Part shown: positions 1 through 13,369 of the stretch, one piece after another | Layout of the letters: each line of letters starts with the position of its first letter | How positions within the stretch are numbered: the first letter of the stretch is position 1 | DNA from: Kingdonia uniflora | Taxonomy: Eukaryota; Streptophyta; Magnoliopsida; Ranunculales; Circaeasteraceae | NCBI GenBank assembly: GCA_014058105.1 | Contig: JACGCM010001209.1 | Location: forward strand, 1 to 64,000 | Length of the DNA: 64,000 bases | Direction: 5' to 3' | Program-made: the position numbers and the translations under genes | The notes under the pieces: model-generated | The model's database searches: none | Told to the model about the DNA's origin: nothing | Seen by the model: only the letters and a program-made list of their open reading frames with translations

Positions 1-2225
1 AAACCATGTAATACAATGACATCCAATCAAAGAAAATTGGGTCATTTTTCATATTTTATAGAATTAGCATTTCATACTGCATAGCAATAACCATAAAATT
101 GACAACACTTTCCCAGTTTTATAGACTATAAACAGCAAAAAAATCAGGTCATAAAAATGTACAACAATCATTAAACACAAATACCACCATATAATTATGC
201 ACACAAAAACTTGTAAAATATAGGAAAATGAGAACACGCCAAATATTCATTTGATATTAATCAAAGTGAAGACAAAAATGCTAAAAACAAAAATCGCGTA
301 TGTGTTAGATTCGAATATATACCATAAATAGTCACACAATCAACACAAACTTAACATAAAAGCTACACTATCTAATGCATCAAGTCAAATCAAATATGCT
401 AAGTCGTTCATTAACATATATCAAACAAACAAATTATATTAGTCAAGCAATATGTCGAAAAATATATGGTATAGCTAGGACAAATCAAAAAATATACGTT
501 TGAGATGGAGGTCCTCTTTTCCCAGCTTCTTCTTTTCGCTTTCACATGCTCAGTTCAGACCCAAAAGAGCCATCCTCCAAGCAGATCTTTGCATAGGATA
601 CAACTGTAATCGCCCTTTCCGCATCAACAAACACACCAAATCTGTTTCAAAACTTAATTGCCAGCACTCATCTTTACCCCTGTCAGTGAACCCATTTAAC
701 CAAGTCTTTGATGCACTTGTAACTCTTTATAATTACGAGAACAACTGTATTTTTCACTTTTTGTGATTTGTGGACTGACTGGCTTGCCACCCATATCAGA
801 AGATGGAAACATTGGGGGGCCTTTAAAATCCATCAGAACTGAAATCTACCCATTGTACGTATTGAAACCGAGATAAACTAAGACCAGTAATCCTTAGTAT
901 ACCCAAATGAGATATCAGACGTTAGAAAACAAATATTCAGTACTATATAGCATTTCCCTGGCCAACTAATTAGCAGCGCCACCCACCAATACGCAACCAG
1001 AAACACACTCCATGTTTGTTACATTAATTACTCCACCTAATTATCAATCAAAAGAACAGTGCATCGACTTTAGCACACACCTATAGGCAAAAAATACACA
1101 TGGCGAGAGGGGAATACTGAGAACGCTACAGTAAGCTTTTGAAGTACACTTCATACGATAATTATACATAAGTACAAAAAGTAGCCGTTAATTAAGATAG
1201 TTTTAGGCTGTGGAAGCCCACGAAAAAAGTCATGGCACATTTAATTCTCACAACTATTCTTTCTTTGATGGCTTACCAATTTAGAGATGATATTTAATTT
1301 TAAAGGCAAGATTTAATTTATGGGGTGTGCCGAAAAACAGGGTTCATATATCATCGATTAATACACTAACCTGTGTGTATTTAAAAAATCATCTAGAAAT
1401 GATGGGAACCAGGCAACGATATAAGGTCATAGTCACACTGACTTCTCAACACTAAAAGGACTTTGCTTCAATTATGTCTATGACCAATGCTAAAAAATCA
1501 CCCGAAACACAGGATTGGGTTCACCACAAACGCATAGAACACCATATTGAACCAGGATAAGTAAAATATTGCACTGACCAGTAAGGTTGTCCTTCCACCT
1601 TTTCCACAATATCGCAACAATTCAGTAATAATGTAGCAATCATATTGTGAAGAGGTGGATGACATTTGAAGGAAATTTAATTTCAATCCGAAACTCAATA
1701 AATGTACACATCACGAAGAACAAAACCCGTTTCTTAAGTTACTATTAGGCAAACTCACTCAAACCCAGATCACTTAACCCAGAAAAGTAAAAACAAATAA
1801 TGAAACAAAAAAAAAAAAAAAAAAAACGAAAAAAGTTCAAACGATCGAGGGAAGAGTATCCAAAGGAGAGATTGAGCATGTTGAGTTGCATTTCATATTT
1901 AGGGTTAGATTGTAAATTGCTTTTAGGGTTTAGATTGGAAATCGAAGGAAGAGATGCGGGGAGATGGGAAGAAGATTTGAAAACTCAGGGAGAGATGGAG
2001 AAGAGATGATGATTACGGCGTTTACCCTTAGTTTTTCCCAAAGATTAAAAGTTATGGGTAGTGTTTGTCACATTATGGCAAACTTGACGTACGTCACAAC
2101 ACTTTCTCGTGAGCTCAGGATTTTTTTGAGAAATTTAAGTTTTTCATTGACTGTTAAGACCGTAGAGATACAAGTCTCCTCTTTGCTGTTGTTGTAAGCA
2201 ATATTATGATGAACTCTTTCGAACC
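1..2225. other. AT-rich non-coding stretch, no gene supported
   Basis: No open frame here has a recognisable domain or convincing codon structure. A CT-rich tract with several AACCCTAA-like motifs, read on the minus strand between about 1830 and 2010, resembles a plant 5' UTR. A minus-strand gene with its first exon there and its body further left is therefore possible, but no exon chain could be followed. A poly-A run lies at about 1806-1825. Confidence 0.4.
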
Positions 2226-3178
2226 TTGACCAACGTTGTGAGTTATTCCTCAGGAGAGAAATGGAACCATCGGAGGGTGATTACCTCTGATATAACTTGT
2301 CGGGCCGGAGCAAAGCCGACGGATAAAGATGTGAGTTTAGAATTAGAGTACAAACCCAATGAACTCTCGGTACTTGTTGATATGTCCTTAGCGGTCATCG
2401 ATTTGTATTGTGCAATTTCGGAGTATCAAAACCTTTCGTATCAGTATCGAATAGTTTTTAGAAACTCAGAACTCCTTGAACTTTGTGGTATCGCCCAGGT
2501 AGTAACCCAGAACTTGTGCCTCGATTAGCTCTTTATTCTTTGGCCATGTGTTCTTTGTGACGTATGACATGTTGGTTGAACCGCTGGACGTGCTGGTAGG
2601 GGATATGAGTTTTCACCGTACCTTCACTCAAGCGATCTCGGTGCTGAAGCTATTGAATGGCGCTAGTCTTCCTCTTGACTGGGTGTGAAATGTGGGTGCC
2701 TTACTGACTTTTGACTTGAACGTCTACCCCCCAAATAAGAGGAGGGTTATAGTCCATCTGGTAGATTTCTGGAAGGGCTTTAATGGCGGCACTACCCTGA
2801 GGTCCCATCTTCCCTTGTCTGAAATGAGGAGGTTACTAAAAGGTTAATTCGCGACCCCTAGGGGCGCTGGGGACCTGCTGAGTATTGCAGAGCTTCGGAG
2901 TGCAGTCACATTATCATCATCGGTCTTCTGTGTCGTTTTGAGCGCCTGTCAAATGAGTTTGTCGCTCTGCATCGAGCCTTTCTCTCTGGCGCACGATCCT
3001 TTGTCAATTGAAGTTTTGAGTTTGGTGTGTTTTCTCTGCCTCCGATAGAAGAGGCGCCCGTAAATCGGTGAGTTGTCTCGGATCACATACATTTGAGCTG
3101 ATTTCATGCTGCTATCGTCTGAAGAAACATAATTGAAAATACTATGAAGCTACCTTAGGTATCGTAGAATCCATCTTT

Positions 3179-3500
3179 CTCACAATGGCGCCAATGTAAT
3201 GGCCAATTTTCTAAGCGCGATTGATTAGGAAGTTAGCATCACACAAATGAACAACTCACATACTCTAATATGAAATAGTTAAATGGGAAATAGGTATTTT
3301 TAGCGGTAAAAACCCTGAACAGGTCAAAAAACCCTGACCTCGTTGGAGGACTTTTGTAATGTATTTTATTTTTTGGAGTGGATTTATTTATACAAGGGAC
3401 CTCTAAATATAAAAATGCTTTTGATCCTGTAAAGAAAAGGTTTGAGTAATTTTTCTGCTATCAGGTCTTTATGAATCTTGTCATTTATATAGTCTTTTCC
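3179..3500 (-). repeat. Gypsy (Tat-like) PBS and LTR edge
   Basis: Read on the minus strand, an LTR-like end (..GGCCATTACA) is followed at once by TTGGCGCCATTGTGAG (3179-3194 on the plus strand). This closely resembles the TTGGCGCCGT.. primer-binding stretch common in plant Tat/Athila-type Ty3-gypsy elements. The LTR would begin at 3195 and run rightward for an unknown distance. No matching second LTR and no readable gag were found in 2200-3180, so this is a remnant. The motif is seen; the lineage is inferred. Confidence 0.35.
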
Positions 3501-6399
3501 GCACGATCTGTATCGGCCTAGAATTAGATGTTGTCAATAAGAGTGGTAGTAGCCGGGGGCTAGTTCCTGACCATGAATGACGACGCGTTGCGCCGTTCGT
3601 CCTGAAAGGACCAGGATCGTCTATCTCGACGCCACCAAACATGTTTTTTGGGAGTTTAGTACGATCCACGATTACTTAGTAGTTTGATGCGAGCCGTTGT
3701 AGGATGGTTGACTGGGAGTGTGTAAGTGCTGTGAACTTTTTCTTTTTTTTTTAGGTGTAGAGCCCATGATTCGGATGGGGTAAATTCGTTCTTTTTTTTT
3801 TGTAATCACGAGCTTGACGAGCCCGTCCACCATTTTGAGTTGAAGAGTCGAGCGAGAGCGGAGCGCAATAAGTCCCTGCATATCCATGCAAAAAACAATA
3901 ACAGCACACCTCAACCACTTTAGCCTTGTACACCCGAGAGTAAGGTGGCCTTCTAAAGTTAATCACCACAGGGTACGGTTAAACGTGGTTAAAACCATAC
4001 TCTTTAATGAACCTCATGCACATTGTGAGGGTAAGGTCGTGAGCGTACAGGGTCCTGTTGTATAGGACAAATCCAGATTAATTTATTTCAAAACCAAGAA
4101 AAAGCACTTTGTAGAAGCGAAATAGCCCAGAGAAACAATATTAACCCTTTTCTCTAGTACAACAATCTTCCAACTGGTGTAAACTATATCCCTCCTTTTT
4201 GAATAGTATTTAGATTAGGATTCGATATATGATGAAGGATTTAGCGAAAAGCCTGCCACCTCTAATGGGAAAATACGATGGAAGTCTTTAGTGCTAATAT
4301 TGACGGTTATGGGGTTTTTGTATTTTTTAACTTGATTTTTTATTGGGGTGTGTTGGAAACGTTTCGTAAAGGTTTTAGTATTGTTCACTGCTTAATTATA
4401 AGGTAGGGTCTAGTTTATGTTTAATGTGAAGGTTTTTGCTAAATTTAGTCCTTAATGCTAAATATTCGTGTTAAGGAGTTCTAGTATATGTTCAAAGTTG
4501 AAGGTTTTGCTAGGTTTTGCTAGGTTTTGATAAACTTAGACTTGGATCCATTTTTAGTCGCTTAGTATTGAGTGTAAAGGGTTGTACAGGACTGTGATGC
4601 AATATTGAAATTATAAAGGTAAAAAATTATGATACAATATTGTTGTGTAATATCTGCTAAATGATTAGTGATGATTGAATCTAATATGCTTAACTGAATC
4701 ATATTACTAATGGAACTTCTTGCAATGTATAACTACCATAATTTGCTGTAACTTCGGGTTTGATTGGCTATAATATTTTGTGTATAACTGCTCTAATATG
4801 CGTGTAAATTTTTACTATATATTATTAAAAAGAAACATTTTGCAATATATAACTGCCCTAATCTGCTCTAATCTTCGGTGATGATTTAATATATATGTTA
4901 TGTATAACTTCTTAATCTTCTAAACATTGAGGAGATTTTCTTGCAATGAAAGCAGGTTTTAGTGCCTGATTGGGTATTGTTGCGAAAAAGACTTATATTA
5001 CTAAAAAGGGATTGACTACTGAAGAAATTGAAAGGAGAAAAACAAGATAAAAAATGCCCAATCATGCACACAATATGCTTCTAGACTCGGAAAACAAAAA
5101 TCAACCTCAATATTATTAATTCTCAAACCCAGGTAATACATTTAATTTGGTTTACAATACCAGTTCTTTTAAATATCAAATGAATGTATTTTTTCTATTT
5201 ATGAATTCGATTAATAACACAAGGAAATGGGTATTACACATGACTTATTCAAGCAAATAAGAAACAATTACAATGGGAATGATATGACTAGAGCTATTAA
5301 TCAATTGGGACAGGTCAAGCAATTGCCAGCAAAAAAATCAAAACAATGTCAAAGAAAGATGCCTAGAATGTAGGATATAGATGGAATTCGTACCACGAAC
5401 ATTCGTCATATTGCTTCAAACAATTTAAGTTACCTTTTCAATTCTTATACTGCTCTGTATATCATTCTGGGTACGTTCTCACTTGCTTTATGGTATTATT
5501 GATAACAATACTCTTTTAGGTCTCAAATAATATCTAATTTAAATTATGAAAATATAAATGAATATTTTAATGCGGTTAATAATCCAAGCCATCAAACGTG
5601 CACACCCAAATGATAACTTCATCATAATTCATCTCACTAAAAAAAGATCAAGCGCAGTACTACCAATTAAAACAGTTGTTAATCCAAATTATCAAAATGG
5701 ATGCCATACAACAAGCCTTTACCCCAATATAAATCAATTGCATTCTAATAAAAGTTATGATTCCATCGACTACATCAAGCCCACACAACATAGTAGCAAA
5801 AAAAAAAAAAAACTTGTATATAACCTTTCATGGAATTAATTGATAGGCACAAAATTTAAATTAGAATAAGCTCCTCCTAAAAAACAATGCCAACATTGAA
5901 AAAGCCTACTATTCACGAAAGAAAAAAAAATTTATGCTATAAAAATAGTGAGAGTAAAATTGAATCTTTTACCTGTACCAATGATAGTCTTAGAATTATT
6001 CAAAGATCAAACCGTAATTGGAAAAGATTTTAGGCTAAACATACGCAGTTATAACCATGCATTCAATGCACCTCAATTGGTATCACTCTCGACAAGGAAA
6101 TGGCATAATTCTAAAAAAATGGAGTCTACACATTTCGGAGCATGGGTTTATATATTCATCATTTGAAGCTTTCTACCAGAAAAAAAAGAAGGTAAGTCTC
6201 GATTTTAAAACTATATTTTTAGAACCCTTGCAACAACACTAAAAATAGGCTTCTAGAGAATGATACTTAATGTCAAAAATGTCCTTAAATTAACAAAAAT
6301 CTTAAAGCGCAATGCATGCATTCAAAACAAATAAAAAAATAAGCAAAACAAAAAAGAACCTAAGTGATTACGCAAATTGAAATCAAACAAAGAACCATA
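3501..6399. other. Unassigned AT-rich sequence
   Basis: No gene was recognised. The left part may be the rest of the LTR that starts at 3195. The right part (about 5040-5480) contains short lysine- and asparagine-rich open stretches that could be the degenerate upstream end of the Helitron protein that follows, but they are too decayed to claim. Confidence 0.3.
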
Positions 6400-9300
6400 T
6401 AATGCACCCCAAAGATGTCCTTTCCGACTCTGAGGATGCGCAGTCCTACATCTATTATTATGGGTGGAGATGATTTGACAGTAGGAAGGAATATCTTAAT
6501 TTATCCTAGGAAAAAAAATCTATATCAAAGAAACATCTGGATTCTATGATCCCCTATAATATCCTATCTTACTCCCTCATGGAACATGCGGGTGGGATCC
6601 AAGAAAAAATTTCTTAAGTGGGAAAAGAATCTCCTCCCGTGCTTATTATTGTTATATGTTACATGTTCGCCTTGCATACAAATTATTAATTCATAAAGGC
6701 AGGCGATTGTTTCAACAATACATTGTAAACCAGTTTGTTAAAGTGCAAAGTAACAATCTAAGGTACATAAAGAAAAATCAAGATAAAATACGTGTTGATC
6801 TATATCAGGGTCTACATGATGCTCTTATTATTGGAGAGGAAAAAAGAAAAGACGTGGGCAACAAAGTTATCCTTCCAGCTTCTTTTAATGGTATCCCTCG
6901 CAATATGCATATGAGATATCAAGATGCAGTGACATTAGTCCAAAAATATTGAAGACCTGATTTATTCATAATAATGACCTGCAACCCACTTTGGCCTGAT
7001 ATTGTTAACAATTTAGAAGTAGGACAAGAAGCTCAAGATCGACCCGATTTAGTTGCGCGGGTTTTTAATGCTAAATTTGGATGACTAAAACAAGACATAA
7101 ATAAAAATTCTGAATTAGGAGAGGTTCTAGCATATGTCTATGTAGTTGAATTTCAAAAATGTGGATTATGCTTATAATTTTGTATCCAAAGGATCGCTTT
7201 AGAAACCCGGATGAATATGATAAATTGGTTTGTGCAGAATTTCTCGACAAATCGAAAGAACCTGAACTATATGAATTGGTAAAAAAGCATATGATTCATG
7301 AACCCTGTGGCAAATACAATTTATCACGTCCATGTATGAAAGATGGCAAATGCCAAAAGGGATTTCCAAAAGACTTTGCCGATAAAACTATTCAAGGAAA
7401 GGATTATTACCCTATTTATAAAAGTTGAGATAATGGTGTTAAGGTACAAGTTGACCTATTTGGTAATAAAATGGTTGATAACAGCTGGGTAGTTTCATAT
7501 AATGGGATGTTGCTTAAGAAGTATGATTGCCATATCAATGTTGAAGTATGTAGCAGTATTAAATGCGTAAAGTATCTATATAAATACATTTATAAGGGAT
7601 TAGACCGCATCTGTATTGAGGTTAATCAACAAGTTGAAGTAGACAAAGTCAAACAATTTAGAAATGCTAGATGGGTATCGCCACCCGAAGTTGCTTGGAG
7701 ACTATTTGCTTTTCCAATGAGTAAAATGTATCTCAGTGTAGAGCGTTTACAGTTACATCTACCAGGCCAACAACAAATCACTTACTTTGACTTTTAAAAT
7801 ATTAATGACATTATTGAAGACAGTAGAAATACTATGACAATGCTAACTGAATTTTTTACATTGAATTCTGAAGACACTTATGCTATGCAATTCTTATACC
7901 GAGAAATACCCCAACATTATTCCTGGGTTAAAAAATAACGATATTGGAAACGGCACAGTAATAATAGGAAATGCATAGGCAGAGTCTACACTGCTTCACT
8001 GAGAGATGGAGAACGTTTTTATTTGAGACTTCTATTACTGCATGTAAGGGGGCCAATATCATTTGATGACCTAATGAATGTTGAGGGTATACAGTATAGA
8101 TCCTTCAAACGAACAGCAGAGGCTTTAGGTTTGCTAGAGAATGACAAAAGTATTAAAGAATGTTTAGAGGTAGCAACATTGATAAAGATGGCTACTGCAT
8201 TGAGGAAGTTATTTGTTTCCCTACTGGTATTTTGTCATCCTTCAAACGTTGATGATTTATGGCAAGAATTTAAAATTCCTATGGCAAAAGATTATCGTAA
8301 GTCATTCACCAATTTAATTTATGCAAGAATTGAGGATAAACTATTAAGATAACTAAATGATCTACTTGGTGAACATCATAAGAAAATATTTAACTATGGT
8401 TTACCAGAGCTTAATAAAAATTACAACGCTAAAGGCATGTGCAGTTTATTTAGAGATGAACAAGAAATCCGTACTCTAGAATTTGATTTATCGTCCAAAT
8501 TTCTTTTAAACAAAGAACAACAATATGCATACAATAGGATTTTACAATCAGTTAATAAAAATGAAAATAAAGTATATTTCATAGATGTTCCCGGGGGAAC
8601 AGGGATTTTTTTTTTATCGTGCCCTTCTAGCATAATTAAGACAGAATGGTAATATAGCCTTTGCAATATCATCTTCTGGCATAGCAGCTACTGTATTACC
8701 CGGAGGTCGCACAACACATAATAGATTTAAACTACCATTAACATCTGAGCACAATTCAAGTTGTAAAATTAGCAAAGGAACTCTATTGGTAGAACTAATT
8801 AGACAATCAAAGGTCCTAATTTGGGATGAGGTACCTATGATGCATCGGTATTACTTTGGAGCACTTGATGAATCTTTTAGGGATGTCCTAAATTGCTCAT
8901 TACCCTACGGTGGGAAAATCTTTATTATGGGTGGTGATTTTTGTCAAACACTACCTGTAATTTCGAGCTCAACTTGAGGGTAAATAGTTGATGCATGTAT
9001 TGTTAACTCATATCTCTGGAACTTTGTAGAAACAATTCCATTAAAAGATAATATGCGTTCTCACGATGATCCTGAACACTCAAAATTTTTAATTCGCGTT
9101 GGCAATGGTGATTCTAAAATAGAAGTTAAAAGAGGTATAATGCACATCCCAGAAGAAATTGTCATACCTTGGATTAATGAAGACTCCATCCACGATTTAA
9201 TAAAGTTTGTATTCCCTGAGATTTGTGAAAAATCAAAAGATGCAGAATGGATGGCAGAACGAGCTATTATAACATCTTTAAATGAACAAGTTGATGGCAT

Positions 9301-9505
9301 TAATAACTTAATCATTGATTCAGTTTTTGGAGAATCAGTTACTTATTATTCATATGACTTAGTTGAGAACGACGTAAATAATTTCTACCCTCAAGAATTT
9401 CTAAATTCAACTATTGCAGGAGGATTACCACCACATAAACTTACTTTGAAAATGGGTGCACCTAGCAATAGGTTCTCCAATATCCTCCTACACTGCCAAG
9501 GATAG
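6400..9505 (+). pseudogene. Helitron Rep-helicase (decayed)
   Basis: Fragments in changing plus frames line up, in the right order, with the plant Helitron RepHel protein. A Helitron_like_N start lies around 6440-6600. Next come a stretch ending in IIMTCNPLWPDI (~6965), a Cys-rich GKCQKGFPKDF stretch (~7350), KYLYKYIYKG (~7575) and VRGPISFDDL (~8045). A PIF1-type helicase follows (8437-9505) with IWDEVPMM and GGKIFIMGGDF. The family replicates by rolling circle, with an HUH endonuclease fused to a helicase. Here the PHAH-type HUH site is missing at ~7160, where the frame jumps straight into LIILYPKDRF. The Walker A lysine is also lost (GGTG followed by IFF, ~8592), and stops fall at several points. 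It cannot be functional. The TC and CTRR-hairpin ends of the element were not located. Confidence 0.9.
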
Positions 9506-9836
9506 TCTTTCTTCTGCTCCATCTTCTACTTGATGTGGGACTAACTTTGATACACCTTTAAATGAACAAGTTGATGCCATTAATAACTTAATCATTGATT
9601 CATTTTCTGGAGAATCAGTTACTTATTATTCATATGACTTAGTTGAGAACGACGTAAATAATTTTTACCCTCAAGAATTTCTAAATTCAACTACTGCAGG
9701 AGGATTACCACCACATAAACTTACTTTAAAATGGGTGTACCTAACAATAGGTTCCCCATTATCCTCATGCACTGCCAAGGACAGCCTTTCTTCTGCTCCA
9801 TCTTCTACCCGATGTGGGACTAACTTTGATCCACCG
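9277..9836 (+). repeat. 280-bp tandem duplication at Helitron 3' end
   Basis: Two adjacent copies, 9277-9556 and 9557-9836, have a period of exactly 280 bp. Each holds the helicase C-terminal coding segment (from TTTAAATGAACAAGTTGATG) followed by about 60 bp ending in GATGTGGGACTAACTTTGAT. Point differences are scattered (for example GGC/GCC and CAGTTTT/CATTTTC), so the duplication is not recent. The second half of each unit overlaps the LTR sequence of the TRIM to the right. Confidence 0.9.
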
Positions 9837-10259
9837 ATCTTAGCAATCTCCACCTTGGATCAAACACCATTAGTCGACAACCGTCCATTTTGAGCTTCAC
9901 AGAAGCGAACATGAGCTTCACCTCAAACGATAATCGTATACCACCACCGCACATCTATATCAGAACAATCGTTCATTTTTTAGCTTCACAGGGAGGGAAC
10001 ATGAGCTTCACTTTAAACGATTAGAGAGACGTGTCGATACGCTAAGATACGCCTAGCCGTCTAATACCATTTGATGGGGTTTAAGCCTTCATTGCACCGA
10101 TATTGTCCCCACCTTTACCACCTAGTTGGGGCAGACTGGTCTGGAGTTTTATTCTTAAAAGGTCTCGGTACAATTTAATAGTCTGTATCTCCTTATATCC
10201 TTTTGTAAACTACTTCTTCTACCCGATGTGGGACTAACTTTGATCTACCAATCTTAACA
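9790..10259 (-). mobile_element. TRIM-type miniature LTR element
   Basis: Read on the minus strand, a 5' LTR (10072-10259, about 188 bp) is followed two bases later by TGGTATTAG (10061-10069), which matches the initiator-Met tRNA PBS. The internal region is only about 215 bp and has no coding capacity. It ends in a purine-rich AAGGTGGAGAT (9846-9856) directly before a second, left-truncated LTR copy ending at 9845. The two LTR copies share CCGATGTGGGACTAACTTTG and TCTTA(A/G)CA ends. The internal part carries two related stretches built on GAGCTTCAC..AAACGAT. No TSD could be read because the 3' LTR is truncated into Helitron sequence. Confidence 0.6.
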
Positions 10260-10435
10260 AGTTCCTTGATCATGTATGTCGACTTTGCCTTCCAAAAAAA
10301 ATGTATGTCGACTCAAGAATGCACTATATGGGTTAAAGTAAGCTCCACGTACGTGGTTTGGTAATATCGTTCAATATCTTACATTTTGTGGTTTTAAGCT
10401 TTCAAGTTCACATTTCAGCTTATTTGTCAAGACAA

Positions 10436-11190
10436 AGTCACCGATGAACACGATGATTCTTCTTTTATGGATGACATGATTATTACCAGAGACAACAATG
10501 CTGAAATTGCACGTCTTCGGGATGATTTGTCGATCGTTTTGAAATGATGAATTTGGGTGAGCGCATCCTTGGTTTAGAAGTTACAAAATCAAATGGTTAC
10601 TTTGAATCTTAAAGAGCTAGGGAATGCAATAACTGTTGAATCGTTTTAGCACGGGGGAATCAAAAGCGATGGCCACTCCTATGGAGCCATGTCTGAAGTT
10701 GAAGAAAGTTGAAGGAAAGCGATTAGAAGATGCAACAAAGTTTTGTCAACTTGTGGGTGGTTTATTTTATTTAACTACCACCAGATCTAACCTTACATAC
10801 TCCGTGGGTGTTGTTTCTCAGTTTATGGAGAAGCCTTATATTTGCCATTTGATTGTAGTAAAGAGGATTTTACACTACGTCAAAGGAACTTTAGATTTTA
10901 GGTTGATGTACTGGCAAAATGTGAACTTTTCTTTACATGAGTATGTAGATGCAGATTGGGCTGGTGATGTCAATGATTGACGTTCGACCACAGGTTACTA
11001 CTTTAATATAGGTTCGGCCGCAGTCTCATGGTGTAGTAAAAAGCAAAGTATTGTGGTTCTCTCAAGTACGGAAGCGGAATATGTGGCAGCAACTATGGCA
11101 ATTCAAGAATGTGTTTGGCTTAAGAGGTTGATAGAAGATATCAGCGTTGCGTTGGAATACTCAATTCCTATTCGTTGTGACAATGAAAGC
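10436..11190 (+). pseudogene. Ty1-copia RT / RNase H remnant
   Basis: The C-terminal third of a copia polyprotein. A frameshifted DDMIITRDNNAE (the RT YVDD block) lies near 10465. Then come connection-domain sequence (ATPMEPCLKL, LTYSVGVVSQFM, VKRILHYVKGT) and RNase H with DADWAGDVND, a TGA stop at 10978, RSTTGYYFN and [11 protein letters not shown]. It carries at least one frameshift and one nonsense codon. No gag, integrase or upstream LTR is present, so it is a truncated fossil. It runs opposite to the complete copia element at 12965-17651 and is of a different sequence type. Confidence 0.88.
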
Positions 11191-11202
11191 GTTGGAATAC
11201 TC

Positions 11203-11830
11203 AAGTTTTTAGCCTGCCCAAAAGGGGAGTTATTTTGGGTTTCAATACTCTCTCTCCTCAAAGAAATTTTGGGTAGCCAGGACAACTTTATTACTTGGAA
11301 AATCTTTTTTTAACTAAAATCAACACGTAGAAAGTGTTTCGAAAAGTTAAAACTACTTTTACCCAATAAATTTATGACACGTCACCTATTAAACTTATTA
11401 TTTTGAGGAGTTTGGTTTTGGCAGAACATTCAAATCTCAAATCCACGTCATACTACTAGCTAAAATTATAGGTAATCTACACTAGATGTTCTCCCTATAG
11501 TTAAAATAAAGAGGAAAAAGTGCTAAAAATCAAGTTTTTAGCCTCCCCATGAGGGTAGTTATTTTGGGTTTCAATACTCTATCTCTCTCCCCTCAACAAT
11601 GAGGATAGATAAATAAATTTTGGGTAGCCACCTAGGAGAACTTTATTACGTGGAAAACATTTTTTTCTTAACTAAAATCTATACGTATAAAGTGTTAAGA
11701 AAAGTTAAAACTACTTTTACCCAATAAATTTATGACACATCACCTATTAAAATTGTTATTTTGGGAAGTTTGGTTTTTGCGGGATATTCAAATCTCATAT
11801 TCACGTCATACCTGCACTGGATGCTTAAGT
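11203..11830. repeat. 329-bp tandem duplication
   Basis: Two diverged direct copies start at 11203 and 11532, both with AAGTTTTTAGCCT, and share GTTATTTTGGGTTTCAATAC, an ACTTTTACCCAATAAATTTA stretch and the CACCTATTAAA block. It is non-coding. The first copy begins inside the copia RNase H reading frame and interrupts it. The unit resembles a short-element insertion that was later duplicated. Confidence 0.85.
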
Positions 11831-12964
11831 CCAGGTTTAATGTACTTTGAGTGTAAGTATTATACTTGAGTAATAAGAGAGTTCTTCATTTTAACTCTTC
11901 TTTTCGTGATATACAGCACCATTACATCTTAAACTATAATGATTATAGGCCGCAATGCATTTCTTTATCAGTATTTGATTTTATCTTAATCTCGCGAGGT
12001 TACATGTATGATCCGTATTTCGATTCAGGTCCTTATGTAAAATCTGACGCACTATAGTAGGTTATTCTGGGTTCGCCAAAAGGCATCTTAGTCTTGTTAT
12101 TCGAGCAACATTTCCACCTGCTCGAAATGGTTATACACATCATCCTCATTTTCTTGAAGATTTCTAGGGACTAGGTCTTGTCGATTCTTGAGCTTGAGAA
12201 TTTAAGGTGTGCAATTATCTCCTTAAAAATGTTGATTCTTTCAAGAGATGTAATTAACCCTCTAATGAGATCTTATGTATTGCAGTGGCTTATTCCGCAT
12301 CTCGGACTCATACTTTATCTTCGACCAACATACGAACTTTCGACCTCATCAACAAAGCACGTGGTACATGTAAAGCACAATCATAATCAATATAGCAATA
12401 TTATGAAACAGTTATAGCATGAGTTTCTCAACCAACAACACTCACCCATGATGCTTCTCGTACTCTTAGTTGAGAGCCGTTTTGTAATAGCTTATTTAGC
12501 ATCTCGGACTCATGCTTCATCCTCGAACTCATCAAACATACATGAAGCACTACTAAAGACATACTCACTATTCGACCTCTACATCAACAGTTTGAGTCAA
12601 CAGACGCAACATCATCAATGAAACTGTTACAAGATAAGCAAGATCAGTCCGTTACACAATCTGGTCAAAGAATATCTAACACATATTTTGTAACGTCCAT
12701 CATTAAGAATCTTAATAGTCATCAAACGTTCATATTATAAGACCTATAAATAGGACCAGAGAATTCCAGATGAGGGACGGAGGAACTCTCATTCTAACAT
12801 TTCATATACTCATAACACTCTTTGTAATAAGCTAGCAATCTCAATAACATCATCCTCTTTTTCTCAAAATACTCAAGAGAGATCGTGGTTTTTAACCTAT
12901 TTAAAGGTTTTTCACGCTAAATCGTCTTGTTAGTTATCACTTACTATTTTTGAGCGTTCTAAAC
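11831..12964 (+). repeat. Probable old copia LTR (3' part)
   Basis: Non-coding. A TATA-like CCTATAAATAGG (~12741) is followed by a leader-like tract, a GATCGTGGTTTTTAACC..TTTTTCACGCTAAATCGTC block and TTTTTGAGCGTTCTAA. This resembles the R-U5 end and PBS approach of Tnt1-like copia LTRs (..GTGGTTTTTCCC..CCACG..TCTTG..GGTTCTA). The copia element at 12965-17651 is inserted immediately after it; the sequence resumes at 17652. Identity as an LTR is inference from these motifs. Confidence 0.4.
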
Positions 12965-13119
12965 TGAAGAAAATAATAAGAAGAAAAACCTTTTTTTCTA
13001 TAGATCTCATACATATTACAAGTATATATGGAGTATTAACACTATATATATACAAGATATACCCAAAACTATTTTAGGAACCCAATAATAACAAAAATAT
13101 ACACAAGATATACCCAACA
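12965..13119 (-). repeat. Copia 3' LTR
   Basis: 155-bp LTR that shares TCTATAGATCTCATA and GTATTAACACTATATATA with the 5' copy. The polypurine tract lies immediately to its right. Confidence 0.95.
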
Positions 13120-13369
13120 CTCCCCCTCAAGCTGGATTCAGAGGATTAATGGATTTAAGCTTACTCATTAGTCGATGAAATTGAGTAGATGACAAAACTT
13201 TGGTAAACACATCAGCCAATTGATCAGTTGTACGTACAAACTAAGTGGCAATAATCTTAGATTGGACCTATTGGCGAATGTAATGACAATCCACTTCTAT
13301 GTGTTTCGTCCTTTCATTGAACACAGGATTTGAAGCGATGTGCATGGCGGCCTGATTATCACAAAAAAG

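Noticed and set aside
696..833. 45-codon minus-strand frame starting MDFKGPPMFPSSDMGGKPVS
   Set aside because: Looks protein-like but is short, with no splice partners found and no family recognised.
2226..2528. 100-codon plus-strand open stretch
   Set aside because: No recognised domain, no exon borders and no homologous copy in the window; it lies in the internal side of a probable minus-strand gypsy remnant. Length alone is not enough.
9846..10071. Possible independent short element with repeated GAGCTTCAC
   Set aside because: Better explained as the TRIM internal region because PPT and PBS motifs lie exactly at its edges.
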